From the NCBI GenBank assembly GCA_963782445.1, contig CAWAJM010000001.1, positions 1,612,001 to 1,676,000 on the forward strand: a stretch of DNA of 64,000 nt. The letters are read 5' to 3'. The notes beneath the pieces were generated by a model. The model ran no database searches and was not told where the DNA came from. It saw nothing but the letters and a program-made list of their open reading frames with translations. The DNA comes from ZC4RG20 sp963782445 (GTDB taxonomy: Bacteria; Pseudomonadota; Gammaproteobacteria; Steroidobacterales; Rariloculaceae). Each line of letters begins with the position of its first letter. Positions within the stretch are counted from its first letter, which is position 1. A program made the position numbers and the translations under genes. Shown one piece after another: positions 32,185-43,644 of this stretch.

Positions 32185-33234
32185 ATGGCGGCGAGCAAGG
32201 GAGAACTGCTGGACGAGCGCGCTCAGCACCTGCTGCGGGTGCTGATCGGCCGATATATACGCGAGGGCCAGCCGGTCGGGTCGCGTACGCTGTCCCGTGA
32301 ATCGGGCCTCGACCTGAGCCCGGCGACCATCCGCAACATCATGGCCGATCTCGAGGACCTCGGGTTCCTGGCGTCGCCCCACACCTCCGCTGGCCGCGTG
32401 CCGACGATCAAGGGCTACCGGCTGTTCGTCGACGCGCTGATCAAGCTGAGCCCGCCGAACGGCGAGGACCTGAGCCGCTTCCAGCGGGCGCTCGAGGATG
32501 CGGCGGGCGATCCGCAGGCCCTTGCGACCTCGGTCTCCGGTCTGCTGTCGATGTTGACGCGGCTGGCCGGCATCGTGACGGTACCGCGCCGCGCCCACAG
32601 CTCCCTGCGCCAGATCGAGTTTCTGAGGCTCTCGGATCGGCGCGTGCTCGCGATCCTCGTCGTCAACGACCGCGACGTGCAGAACCGCATGCTCGACGTG
32701 GAGCGCGACTTCACGGACGACGAGCTGCGCCAGGCCGGCAACTATCTCACCGAGCACTTCGGCGGCCGAGACCTGCACCAGGTGCGGGCCGACCTCGTCG
32801 AGCAGCTCGAGAAGACGCGGGAGTCGATGAACGCCCTCATGATCGAGGCCATCGAGCTGGCTCAGCGGGCCTTCCAGGAGGAGGAGTCCCCGGGCGAATA
32901 TGTGCTTTCCGGCGAGACGAACCTCATGGGCCTCGAGGACCTGAGCGACATGGACAAGCTCAAGTCCCTGTTCGACGCCTTCAGCCGCCAGCGGGACATC
33001 CTGCACCTGCTCGATCAGAGCCTCAACGCCGAGGGCGTGCAGATCTTCATCGGTCAGGAATCCGGTTACGGTCTGCTAGATGCCTGCAGCATCGTCGCCG
33101 CGCCCTATACGACGGAGGACGACACCATGGGCGTCCTCGGCGTCATCGGCCCGACGCGCATGGCGTACGAGCGCGTCATCCCGATCGTCGACGTGACGGC
33201 CAAGCTGCTCGGCCGGGCCCTGAAATCCGGCTGA
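32185..33234 (+). CDS. hrcA: Heat-inducible transcription repressor HrcA
   Basis: A 349-aa protein. The N-terminal winged helix reads LDERAQHLLRVLIGRYIREG, QPVGSRTLSRESGLDLSPAT, IRNIMADLEDLGFLASPHTS and AGRVPTIKGYRLFVDAL. A GAF-like dimerisation domain follows, with C-terminal IGQESGYGLLDACSIVAAPY and GVLGVIGPTRMAYERVIPIV. HrcA represses chaperone genes by binding the CIRCE element with help from GroEL. I see no CIRCE (TTAGCACTC-N9-GAGTGCTAA) before hrcA, grpE or dnaK in this window, so its targets are probably elsewhere (for example groESL). A perfect hairpin follows the stop by 8 bp. Confidence 0.93.
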   Translation: MAASKGELLDERAQHLLRVLIGRYIREGQPVGSRTLSRESGLDLSPATIRNIMADLEDLGFLASPHTSAGRVPTIKGYRLFVDALIKLSPPNGEDLSRFQRALEDAAGDPQALATSVSGLLSMLTRLAGIVTVPRRAHSSLRQIEFLRLSDRRVLAILVVNDRDVQNRMLDVERDFTDDELRQAGNYLTEHFGGRDLHQVRADLVEQLEKTRESMNALMIEAIELAQRAFQEEESPGEYVLSGETNLMGLEDLSDMDKLKSLFDAFSRQRDILHLLDQSLNAEGVQIFIGQESGYGLLDACSIVAAPYTTEDDTMGVLGVIGPTRMAYERVIPIVDVTAKLLGRALKSG

Positions 33235-33242
33235 GCGCCGAC

Positions 33243-33292
33243 GGCGTCAGAGCCCTTTTTCGCCCAGCAGGGCGAAAAAGGGCTCTGACGCC
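33243..33292. repeat. Inverted-repeat element, copy 1 (after hrcA)
   Basis: Perfect 23-bp arms (33243-33265 and 33270-33292) have a 4-nt loop. The core GTCAGAGCCCTTTT at 33246-33259 is shared with the elements at 43641-43744 and 50914-50995. It lies between hrcA and the heat-shock promoter of grpE and would form a very stable hairpin in RNA. There is no T-run after it. Confidence 0.85.
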
Positions 33293-33328
33293 TCTTCAAA
33301 AACGCCCTCCCCGAATTGCACCCCCCGC

Positions 33329-33356
33329 CTTGAATCGGCACGATTCGTCCCCATCT
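33329..33356 (+). promoter_or_regulatory. Sigma-32 (heat-shock) promoter of grpE
   Basis: CTTGAAT (33329-33335), 13 bases, then CCCCATCT (33349-33356). This closely matches the sigma-32 consensus CTTGAAA-N13/14-CCCCATNT. It lies 57 bp before the grpE ATG. Confidence 0.82.
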
Positions 33357-33413
33357 CGCTCGAAACGCAATGGAAAGGGCCGCTTGGGCCCGGCGAAAAG
33401 GGGAATTTCCGCT

Positions 33414-33989
33414 ATGAGTCAGAACGCCGGCGACGGCAACACGCAACGCAACGAGGACGCGCCGCAGGCCGGCGCGGCGTCCGCTGGCGCCGCCGAGGGT
33501 CAGCGGCCGAACCGGGACGAGGAGATCGAGGCGCTGCGCAGTCAGGCCCAGGAGAACTGGGAGAAGTACCTGCGCGCCGTGGCCGAGCTCGACAACCTGC
33601 GCAAGCGCGGTCAGCGCGAGGTCGAGAACGCGCGCAGGTTCGGTATCGAGCGCTTCGCCTCCGCCGTGCTTCCGGTCCGGGACAGCATCGAGGCGGCTCT
33701 GGCGGCCGCCGACAACGTCAACGTCGCGACCCTGCTCGAGGGCGAGCGCGCGACGCTGCGGCTGCTCGATCAGGCTCTCGAGGGGGCCGGAGTCCGCGAG
33801 ATCGACCCCCAGGGCCAGCCGTTCGACCCGACCAAGCACGAGGCCATGACGACTCAGCCCTCGGCGCAGCTCGCGCCCGATACCGTGGCGCTCGTGGTGC
33901 AGAAGGGCTATGAGCTCAACGAACGCCTGCTGCGCCCGGCCCGCGTCATCGTCACGGCGCCGCCCGCGGAGGGCGGCTCAGGGGGTTGA
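33414..33989 (+). CDS. grpE: Nucleotide exchange factor GrpE
   Basis: A 191-aa protein with an acidic, flexible N-terminus, a long helix (NWEKYLRAVAELDNLRKRGQ then REVENARRFGIERFASAVLP) and the beta-domain ending PFDPTKHEAMTTQPS, then VALVVQKGYELNERLLRPAR and VIVT. GrpE releases ADP from DnaK and works as a thermosensor. The start ATG 33414 follows the sigma-32 promoter; earlier in-frame codons would place the start on top of the promoter. It forms the hrcA-grpE-dnaK-dnaJ cluster. Its stop codon lies within the -35 element of the dnaK heat-shock promoter. Confidence 0.95.
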   Translation: MSQNAGDGNTQRNEDAPQAGAASAGAAEGQRPNRDEEIEALRSQAQENWEKYLRAVAELDNLRKRGQREVENARRFGIERFASAVLPVRDSIEAALAAADNVNVATLLEGERATLRLLDQALEGAGVREIDPQGQPFDPTKHEAMTTQPSAQLAPDTVALVVQKGYELNERLLRPARVIVTAPPAEGGSGG

Positions 33990-34012
33990 ATTGTTGCTGA
34001 CGGCCCCCATGT
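33985..34012 (+). promoter_or_regulatory. Sigma-32 (heat-shock) promoter of dnaK
   Basis: GTTGAAT (33985-33991), 13 bases, then CCCCATGT (34005-34012). It has the same spacing and nearly the same boxes as the grpE promoter. The -35 overlaps the grpE stop codon, and the -10 lies 61 bp before the dnaK ATG. Confidence 0.75.
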
Positions 34013-34073
34013 AGGCCGCAGGACAGAATTTTAGAGTTTTCCAAACAACGGGCGAGCTTGAGGTATTGCACAA

Positions 34074-36005
34074 ATGGGACGAGTGATCGGCATCGACTTA
34101 GGTACGACGAATTCGTGCGTCGCCGTCATGGAAGGCGGCACGCCGAAGGTCATCGAAAACAGCGAGGGGGATCGCACGACGCCCTCGATCGTGGCGTTCA
34201 CCAAGGACGGCGAGGTTCTGGTGGGCCAGACGGCCAAGCGCCAGGCGGTCACGAATCCGGCCAACACGCTGTTCGCGATCAAGCGCCTGATCGGGCGCCG
34301 CTACGACGACCACGTCGTGGAGAAGGACACCAACATGGTGCCCTACAAGATCGTCAAGGCGGACAACGGCGACGCCTGGGTCGCGGTCGGCGACAAGACG
34401 ATGGCGCCGCCCGAGATCTCCGCGCGCGTGCTTTCGAAGATGAAGCAGACGGCCGAGGATTATCTCGGCGAGAAGGTCACCGAGGCCGTGATCACGGTCC
34501 CGGCCTACTTCAACGATTCCCAGCGCCAGGCCACGAAGGACGCGGGCCGCATCGCGGGGCTCGAGGTCAAACGCATCATCAACGAGCCGACGGCCGCGGC
34601 GCTGGCCTACGGGCTCGACAAGAAGCGCGGCGACCGTAAGGTCGCGGTTTACGACCTCGGCGGAGGCACGTTCGACATCTCGATCATCGAGATCGCCGAA
34701 GTCGACGGCGAGCATCAGTTCGAGGTGCTCGCGACGAACGGCGATACGTTCCTCGGCGGCGAGGACTTCGACAACCGCATCATCGGTTACCTCGCCAAGG
34801 AGTTTCAGAAGGAAAGCGGGATCGACATCTCGAAGGATCCGCTCGCCATGCAGCGCCTCAAGGAGGCGGCCGAGAAGGCCAAGATCGAGCTCTCGTCGCG
34901 CCAGCAGACCGAGATCAATCTGCCGTATATCACGGCAGATGCGAGCGGTCCGAAGCACCTGAACATCAGCCTGACGCGAGCCAAGCTCGAGTCGCTCGTC
35001 GAGGATCTCATCGAGCGCACGATCGCGCCGTGCAAGACGGCCCTGCAGGACGCGGGCCTCAAGGTTGCCGATGTCGGCGACGTGATCCTCGTCGGCGGCC
35101 AGACGCGCATGCCCAAGGTCCAGCAGAAGGTGCAGGAGCTGTTCGGCAAGGAGCCGCGCAAGGACGTGAATCCGGACGAGGCCGTGGCCATCGGTGCCGC
35201 GATCCAGGCCGGCGTGCTCGCGGGCGAGGTCAAGGACGTGCTGCTGCTCGACGTGACGCCGCTGTCGCTCGGCATCGAAACGCTGGGCGGCGTCATGACG
35301 AAGCTCATCGACAAGAACACGACGATCCCCACGAAGGCCACGCAGACCTTCTCGACGGCCGAGGACAACCAGACGGCCGTGACGATCCACGTGTTGCAGG
35401 GCGAGCGCGGCCGGGCGGCGGACAACAAGTCGCTGGGCCGGTTCGATTTGAGCGATATCCCGCCGGCCCCCCGCGGTATGCCGCAGGTCGAGGTCACGTT
35501 CGACATCGACGCGAACGGCATCCTGAACGTCTCGGCCAAGGACAAGGCCACGAACAAGGAGCAGAAGATCGTCATCAAGGCTTCGTCGGGCTTGAGCGAG
35601 GACGAGATCGAGCGCATGGTCTCCGACGCCGAAGCGCACGCGGCCGAGGACGAGAAGTTCCGCGAGATTGTGGGCCTCAAGAACCAGGGCGACGCGCTCG
35701 TGCACGCGACGGAGAAGTCGCTGGGCGAGCTCGGCGACAAGGTCGGCGGCGCGGAGCGCGGGCGCATCGAGAGCGCGCTCGCCGAGCTCAAGGAAGCGCT
35801 CAAGGGCGATAGTAAGAGCGGCATCGAGGCCAAGATGCGCGCGCTCAGCGAGGCGACCGCCGCCATGGCCCAGCAGGCCTATGGCGAGCAGGCGGGCGCC
35901 GGCGCCGGCGGGCCGGGTGCCGAGCAGGGCGGTGCCGGCGGCGAGGATGTCGTCGATGCCGAGTTCGAAGAAGTCAACAAGGATGACGAGCAGAAGCGAG
36001 CCTGA
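34074..36005 (+). CDS. dnaK: Chaperone protein DnaK (Hsp70)
   Basis: A 643-aa Hsp70. The ATPase domain starts GRVIGIDLGTTNSCVAVMEG and contains VAVYDLGGGTFDISIIEIAE and the VILVGGQTRMPKVQQKVQEL motif. The substrate domain has VTPLSLGIETLGGVMTKLID. The C-terminal lid ends in a Gly/Ala-rich linker and the acidic EDVVDAEFEEVNKDDE tail, close to the EEVKD-type end. It folds nascent and heat-damaged proteins with DnaJ and GrpE. It has its own heat-shock promoter in addition to read-through from grpE. Confidence 0.98.
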   Translation: MGRVIGIDLGTTNSCVAVMEGGTPKVIENSEGDRTTPSIVAFTKDGEVLVGQTAKRQAVTNPANTLFAIKRLIGRRYDDHVVEKDTNMVPYKIVKADNGDAWVAVGDKTMAPPEISARVLSKMKQTAEDYLGEKVTEAVITVPAYFNDSQRQATKDAGRIAGLEVKRIINEPTAAALAYGLDKKRGDRKVAVYDLGGGTFDISIIEIAEVDGEHQFEVLATNGDTFLGGEDFDNRIIGYLAKEFQKESGIDISKDPLAMQRLKEAAEKAKIELSSRQQTEINLPYITADASGPKHLNISLTRAKLESLVEDLIERTIAPCKTALQDAGLKVADVGDVILVGGQTRMPKVQQKVQELFGKEPRKDVNPDEAVAIGAAIQAGVLAGEVKDVLLLDVTPLSLGIETLGGVMTKLIDKNTTIPTKATQTFSTAEDNQTAVTIHVLQGERGRAADNKSLGRFDLSDIPPAPRGMPQVEVTFDIDANGILNVSAKDKATNKEQKIVIKASSGLSEDEIERMVSDAEAHAAEDEKFREIVGLKNQGDALVHATEKSLGELGDKVGGAERGRIESALAELKEALKGDSKSGIEAKMRALSEATAAMAQQAYGEQAGAGAGGPGAEQGGAGGEDVVDAEFEEVNKDDEQKRA

Positions 36006-36015
36006 GCTCGACCGT

Positions 36016-36039
36016 GGCCGGGCGCCTCGGCGCCCGGCC
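36016..36039 (+). terminator. Hairpin between dnaK and dnaJ
   Basis: GGCCGGGCGCC (36016-36026) pairs with GGCGCCCGGCC (36029-36039) around a CTCG-type loop. It lies 10 bp after the dnaK stop. There is no U-run, so it may pause transcription or protect the dnaK message 3' end rather than terminate fully; this would lower dnaJ relative to dnaK. Confidence 0.45.
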
Positions 36040-36118
36040 GGCTCGACGGATCGAAACTGACGGGCGGAGGGCGCGCGCGAGCGCGCTCTTCGCCGCTTTA
36101 ACAGCACAGAACGGGTAG

Positions 36119-37258
36119 ATGGCCAAGCGCGACTATTACGAAGTACTGGGCGTCGAACGCGGCGCCGGCGGCGAGGAGCTCAAAAAGGCCTATCGGCGCC
36201 TGGCCATGAAACATCACCCGGATCGCAATCCGAACGATCCGCAGGCCGAGGTGCAGTTCAAGGAGGCCAAAGAGGCCTACGAGATCCTGTCGGACAGCCG
36301 CAAGCGTGCGGCTTACGACCAGTTCGGTCACGCCGGCGTCGACGGCGGGGGCGGCGGCTTCGGCGGGGGCGGCTTCGCCGGAGCGGATGCGTTCAGCGAC
36401 ATCTTCGGCGACGTGTTCGGCGACATCTTCGGCGCGGGGCGGCGCGGCGGCCGCAGCCAGGTCTATCGCGGTGCGGACCTGCGTTACGAGCTCGAGCTCA
36501 CGCTCGAGCAGGCGGTGACGGGGGACACGGTCGATATCGAAATCGCAGGTCATGTGAGCTGCGAAGCGTGCGCGGGAAGCGGCGCGGCCGCGGGCAGCGA
36601 GCGCACGACTTGCCGGTCCTGCGGCGGCCACGGCCAGGTGCGCGTGCAGCAGGGCTTCTTCTCGATCCAGCAGACCTGCCCGACGTGCCGGGGATCGGGC
36701 ACGGTCATCGAGGACCCCTGCCTCGAGTGCAACGGCTTGGGGGCCGTCCGCAAGCGCCGGACGCTGGCCGTCAAAGTGCCGCCGGGCGTCGATACGGGCG
36801 ACCGCATCCGGCTCTCGCGGGAGGGCGAGCCCGGTCGCAACGGCGGCCCGGCCGGCGACCTCTACGTCGACGTGATCGTCGAGCCGCATCCGATCTTCCA
36901 GCGCGAGGGTCAGGACCTGAGCTGCGAGGTTCCGATCAGCATCGCGACGGCCGTGCTCGGCGGCACCGTGGACGTGCCGACCCTCGACGGCCACCTGGCT
37001 CTCAAGGTGCCGCCCGAGACGCAGTCCGGCAAGGTGTTCAGGCTCAAGGGCAAGGGCGTGCGCTCGGTCCGTGCCCCGGGGTTCGGGGACCTGTTCTGCC
37101 GCGTCCAGGTCGAGACCCCGGTCAACCTCACGGCCGAGCAGAAAGACGTGCTTCGGACCTTCGACGAGTCGATCAAGGGCGGCGGCGAGCGCCACAGCCC
37201 GCGCCACCGGAACTGGTTCGACGGCGTCAAGAACTTCTTCGAACGCATGAGGGCCTGA
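36119..37258 (+). CDS. dnaJ: Chaperone protein DnaJ (type I Hsp40)
   Basis: A 379-aa protein with the full type I layout. The J domain has the HPD triad (MKHHPDRNPNDP). A Gly/Phe-rich stretch follows at about residues 75-110, then four zinc-binding CxxCxGxG motifs (CEACAGSG, CRSCGGHG, CPTCRGSG, CLECNGLG), and the C-terminal substrate domains with KVPPGVDTGDRIRLSREGEP and LKVPPETQSGKVFRLKGKGV. It delivers clients to DnaK and stimulates its ATPase. It ends 1 bp before the dapB start codon. Confidence 0.97.
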   Translation: MAKRDYYEVLGVERGAGGEELKKAYRRLAMKHHPDRNPNDPQAEVQFKEAKEAYEILSDSRKRAAYDQFGHAGVDGGGGGFGGGGFAGADAFSDIFGDVFGDIFGAGRRGGRSQVYRGADLRYELELTLEQAVTGDTVDIEIAGHVSCEACAGSGAAAGSERTTCRSCGGHGQVRVQQGFFSIQQTCPTCRGSGTVIEDPCLECNGLGAVRKRRTLAVKVPPGVDTGDRIRLSREGEPGRNGGPAGDLYVDVIVEPHPIFQREGQDLSCEVPISIATAVLGGTVDVPTLDGHLALKVPPETQSGKVFRLKGKGVRSVRAPGFGDLFCRVQVETPVNLTAEQKDVLRTFDESIKGGGERHSPRHRNWFDGVKNFFERMRA

Positions 37259-37259
37259 C

Positions 37260-38063
37260 GTGCTCAAGATCGCCGTGCTCGGAGCCTCCGGCCGCATGGG
37301 CCGGAGCATCATTCGTTGTCTGCACGAGGCCCGCGACCTGCGCCTGACCGGGGCACTGACCGAATCCAAGGACCCGGCGCTCGGCCGCGACGCGGGCGAG
37401 GCGGCGGGCCTCGAGACTCTCGGTGTGCCTCTGACCGACGACCGCGCGCAGGCCCTGCACGGCGCGCAGGCGGCCATCGACTTCACGATGCCGACCGCCC
37501 TCGAGGCCAATCTGCGCGCCGCGGCCGAGGCCGGCAGCGCACTCGTGGTGGGCACTACGGGCCTAGAGCAACGGCACTTGGAGGCCATGCGCCAGACGGC
37601 GCACGAGATTCCGGTCGTGTACGGCCGCAACATGAGCGTGGGCGTCAACGTCTTCATGGACCTCGTCGCGCGCGCGGCGGCCGCGCTCGGCGAGGACTAC
37701 GACGTGGAGATCGTCGAGGCGCACCATCGCCACAAGGTCGACGCGCCCTCGGGCACGGCGCTCGCGCTCGGCGAACGCGTGGCGGAGGCGAAGGGCCGCG
37801 CTCTGCACGAGCTTGCGGTCTATGCCCGCCAAGGCCGCACGGGCCCGCGCGTGCCGAGCACGATCGGCTTCTCGGTGGTGCGCGGCGGCAACATCGTCGG
37901 CGATCACACCGTCTTGTTCATCGGGCCCGAAGAGCAGGTCGAGCTCACGCACCGGGCGCGCGACCGCGCAGCCTTCGCGCGCGGCGCGCTGACGGCCGCG
38001 CGGTGGGCGGCGGGGCGGGCGCCCGGGTACTACTCGATGGCGGACGTGCTCGGACTCGACTGA
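37260..38063 (+). CDS. dapB: 4-hydroxy-tetrahydrodipicolinate reductase DapB
   Basis: A 267-aa enzyme of the lysine/diaminopimelate pathway that reduces the dipicolinate precursor with NAD(P)H. It has an N-terminal Rossmann motif (KIAVLGASGRMGRSIIRCLH), the substrate-binding VEIVEAHHRHKVDAPSGTAL, and VVRGGNIVGDHTVLFIGPEE. The start is GTG 37260, directly after the dnaJ stop, so expression is probably tied to the chaperone operon. This dnaJ-dapB-carA-carB-greA order is conserved in several gammaproteobacterial orders. Confidence 0.96.
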   Translation: MLKIAVLGASGRMGRSIIRCLHEARDLRLTGALTESKDPALGRDAGEAAGLETLGVPLTDDRAQALHGAQAAIDFTMPTALEANLRAAAEAGSALVVGTTGLEQRHLEAMRQTAHEIPVVYGRNMSVGVNVFMDLVARAAAALGEDYDVEIVEAHHRHKVDAPSGTALALGERVAEAKGRALHELAVYARQGRTGPRVPSTIGFSVVRGGNIVGDHTVLFIGPEEQVELTHRARDRAAFARGALTAARWAAGRAPGYYSMADVLGLD

Positions 38064-38347
38064 TTTCGTCCGCGCGATTCGGCCCGCAGTAGGGTTTGGG
38101 AAGCATTCAGTGTGGCAGCTCCGTTTGCTGCCGGTTCTGCGCTCCCGGTTACCGCGGTCCTCATCGATTGCTGCGCTTTCTTTTCCGCGAGCAGGGGCGC
38201 CGCCGCGATTGTTGCGGCCCCACAGTGGCGTACGGGTTCGCGGCTCGGGTCGGTTCGACTGTAATCCGTCGGAAGACATCTTGGCCGCGGCGAGGCTGAT
38301 GGATCGATCTTCGGCGTCGCCGGAATCCGGTACATCGGTCGGGGCGA

Positions 38348-38457
38348 AGGCGTGCGCACGAAGGCCCTGTGGGGACCGGGCGCGCCAGGGATGGCGCGCC
38401 CGGAGGCTCCAGGGAAGGATTTACGGCGTTCCCCACAGGGCCTTCGTGCGCACGCCT
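38348..38457. repeat. 28-bp inverted repeat enclosing a second hairpin
   Basis: The arms at 38348-38375 and 38430-38457 are perfectly complementary (inner part CGAAGGCCCTGTGGGGA). The 54-nt loop itself contains a perfect 12-bp hairpin, CCGGGCGCGCCA (38376-38387) and TGGCGCGCCCGG (38392-38403) with loop GGGA. The whole resembles dispersed bacterial hairpin elements (REP/BIME-like), but only one copy is visible here. Confidence 0.75.
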
Positions 38458-38530
38458 CCGCATCGCTACCGCACGTATCAGAAGCCGTCTTCGACACGAC
38501 GAACGGAACCGAGGACGCGCGAGATGTCTG

Positions 38531-38560
38531 TAGATAGCCGAGTCTCGGAACGGCTACAAT
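38531..38560 (+). promoter_or_regulatory. Candidate promoter of carAB
   Basis: TAGATA (38531-38536, 4/6 to TTGACA), an 18-base spacer, and TACAAT (38555-38560, 5/6 to TATAAT). It would start transcription near 38567, about 105 bases before carA. Confidence 0.45.
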
Positions 38561-38596
38561 AGCGTCCTGAGCCTCCCAATTATCAATTGAACGCTC

Positions 38597-38652
38597 GCGG
38601 GATGGGCTGCGCGCCTTGCGGCCATCCCGCTTTGATTATGCAAGGCGCGTAA
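38597..38652 (+). promoter_or_regulatory. Putative carA attenuator: two mutually exclusive hairpins and a 16-codon leader frame
   Basis: Hairpin A pairs GCGGGATGG (38597-38605) with CCATCCCGC (38622-38630) and is followed by TTTGATT, like a weak intrinsic terminator. Hairpin B pairs CGCGCCTTGC (38610-38619) with GCAAGGCGCG (38640-38649). The left arm of B lies in the loop of A, so only one can form. A frame from ATG 38602 to TAA 38652 reads MGCAPCGHPALIMQGA and spans both hairpins; it has no clear ribosome site. The layout fits transcription attenuation, which is an inference. Confidence 0.45.
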
Positions 38653-38671
38653 GCGATTCAGGAGCCTCAGC

Positions 38672-39829
38672 GTGACGGAGCCGGCGATACTAGCGCTCGA
38701 AGATGGAACGGTGTTCAACGGTATCTCCGTTGGTGCCTCGGGGCGTAGCCTCGGTGAGGTGGTGTTCAACACCGCCATGACCGGTTATCAGGAAATCCTT
38801 ACCGATCCTTCCTACTACCGGCAGCTCGTTACTCTGACCTATCCGCACATCGGCAACGTCGGCACGAATTCCGACGACTTCGAGTCGACGCGGATCTACG
38901 CGGCCGGTCTCATCATCCGCGACCTGTCCCGGCTCGTCAGCAACTGGCGCTCGGAGTCTTCGCTGGGCGAGTTTCTGCGGCGCGGCAAAACCGTGGCCAT
39001 CGCGGATATCGATACGCGGCGGCTCACGCGCATCGTAAGGGACAAGGGCGCGCAGGCCGGCTGCATTCTGACGGGCGCGGATGCGAACCCCGAGGAGGCC
39101 GTGCGCGCCGCGCGCAAATTCCCCGGAATCAAGGGCATGGATCTGGCCCAGCTCGTGACGACGAAGCGCACGTATCAGTGGAATCAGGGCAGCATCTGGC
39201 CGGAGCGCCCGAGCGTCTACTCGAAGCGCGTCGCAGGCTTCCACGTCGTCGCCCTCGACTACGGGGTCAAGCGCAATATCCTCCGGCTCATCTCGGATCT
39301 CGACTGCCGTCTCACCGTGCTGCCCGCGAAGGCGACCGTCGACGAGATTCTCGAGCTGAATCCGGACGGGGTGTTCCTGTCGAACGGTCCGGGGGACCCG
39401 GAGCCCTGCACCTATGCCATCGAGACGATTCAGGGCTTGCTGAGGCGTGCGGTTCCGACGTTCGGCATCTGCCTCGGCCACCAGCTGCTGGCCCTGGCGA
39501 CGGGCGCGAGGACGGTGAAGATGAAGTTCGGCCATCATGGCGCGAACCACCCGGTCGTCGAGATCGACTCCGGCCGCGTGATGATCACGAGCCAGAATCA
39601 CGGCTTCGCGGTGGACGAGCAGACGCTGCCGGACCACGTGCGGCCGACGCATCGCTCGCTGTTCGACGGCACGCTGCAGGGGATCGAGGTCGCGAACGCG
39701 CCGGCCTTCTCGTTCCAGGGTCACCCGGAAGGCAGCCCGGGCCCTCACGATCTGACGCCGTTGTTCCGCCGCTTCGCGGCCATGATGAAGGAGTATCGGC
39801 GCATGGCGGTGACGGCGGCCGTCCGTTGA
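38672..39829 (+). CDS. carA: Carbamoyl-phosphate synthase small subunit
   Basis: A 385-aa glutaminase subunit. It has an N-terminal CPSase domain (ALEDGTVFNGISVGASGRSL then GEVVFNTAMTGYQEILTDPS) and a C-terminal class I amidotransferase with the nucleophile Cys in VPTFGICLGHQLLALATGAR and the His/Glu pair in FSFQGHPEGSPGPHD. It releases ammonia from glutamine for CarB, feeding both pyrimidine and arginine synthesis. The start is GTG 38672, with AGGAG about 9 bases upstream. The following gap to carB is 114 bp. Confidence 0.97.
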   Translation: MTEPAILALEDGTVFNGISVGASGRSLGEVVFNTAMTGYQEILTDPSYYRQLVTLTYPHIGNVGTNSDDFESTRIYAAGLIIRDLSRLVSNWRSESSLGEFLRRGKTVAIADIDTRRLTRIVRDKGAQAGCILTGADANPEEAVRAARKFPGIKGMDLAQLVTTKRTYQWNQGSIWPERPSVYSKRVAGFHVVALDYGVKRNILRLISDLDCRLTVLPAKATVDEILELNPDGVFLSNGPGDPEPCTYAIETIQGLLRRAVPTFGICLGHQLLALATGARTVKMKFGHHGANHPVVEIDSGRVMITSQNHGFAVDEQTLPDHVRPTHRSLFDGTLQGIEVANAPAFSFQGHPEGSPGPHDLTPLFRRFAAMMKEYRRMAVTAAVR

Positions 39830-39943
39830 CGCGCCGAGCGCCGCGCCCGACCCGCGCGAAGGCCAGTGCCTCGCGCAGCGAATCGAAGGGCTTCTCCGCG
39901 GTGTGCCGCGGCGAGGCCGCCCTATGGAGAGTGGATTAACCGT

Positions 39944-43167
<3,224 letters not shown>

Positions 43168-43171
<4 letters not shown>

Positions 43172-43644
43172 GCAAGGTTCCACTCACGGCACGCGGCGCG
43201 GAACGGCTCAGAGACGAGCTCAAGCGGCTCAAGTCGGAAGAACGCCCGCGCATCGTCAATGCGATCGCCGAGGCGCGCGAGCACGGCGATCTCAAGGAGA
43301 ACGCCGAATATCACGCGGCGAAGGAACAGCAGGGCCTCGTCGAGGCGCGCATCCGCGACATTGAGGCCAAGCTCTCGAACGCGCAGGTCATCGACGTGAC
43401 GCAGCTCCCCGCCTCGGGCCGCGTCGTGTTCGGCTCAACCGTGCGGCTGCTCAACGTCGACAGCGGCGACGAGACGCGCTATCGCATCGTCGGCGAGGAC
43501 GAGTCGGACATCAAGGAAGGGCTGCTCTCGATCAGCTCGCCGATTGCTCGCGCGCTGATCGGCAAGGAAGAGGGCGATACCGTCGACGTCGCGACGCCGG
43601 GCGGGAGTCGGTCGTACGAGATCGCGGCCGTCGAGTACGTATAG
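43168..43644 (+). CDS. greA: Transcription elongation factor GreA
   Basis: A 158-aa protein. The N-terminal coiled coil has the acidic tip: LKRLKSEERPRIVNAIAEAR, EHGDLKENAEYHAAKEQQGL, VEARIRDIEAKLSNAQVID. The C-terminal FKBP-like domain contains VFGSTVRLLNVDSGDETRYR and then ISSPIARALIGKEEGDTVDV. GreA enters the RNA polymerase channel and triggers cleavage of backtracked RNA. It starts with TTG, coupled to the carB stop. Its own stop codon TAG lies within the left arm of a 34-bp inverted repeat shared with yhbY. Confidence 0.96.

Larger units (their letters stand above)
38064..38671. other. 608-bp dapB-carA intergenic region with nested inverted repeats and the carA leader
   Basis: No gene of normal size is recognisable. 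The left half (38064-38347) is featureless to my eye. It is followed by the large inverted repeat at 38348-38457, a likely promoter near 38531-38560, and a leader with two alternative hairpins and a short frame (38597-38652). Confidence 0.6.

Noticed and set aside
31941..34073. CIRCE operator near hrcA, grpE or dnaK
   Set aside because: No TTAGCACTC-N9-GAGTGCTAA or close variant found on either strand.
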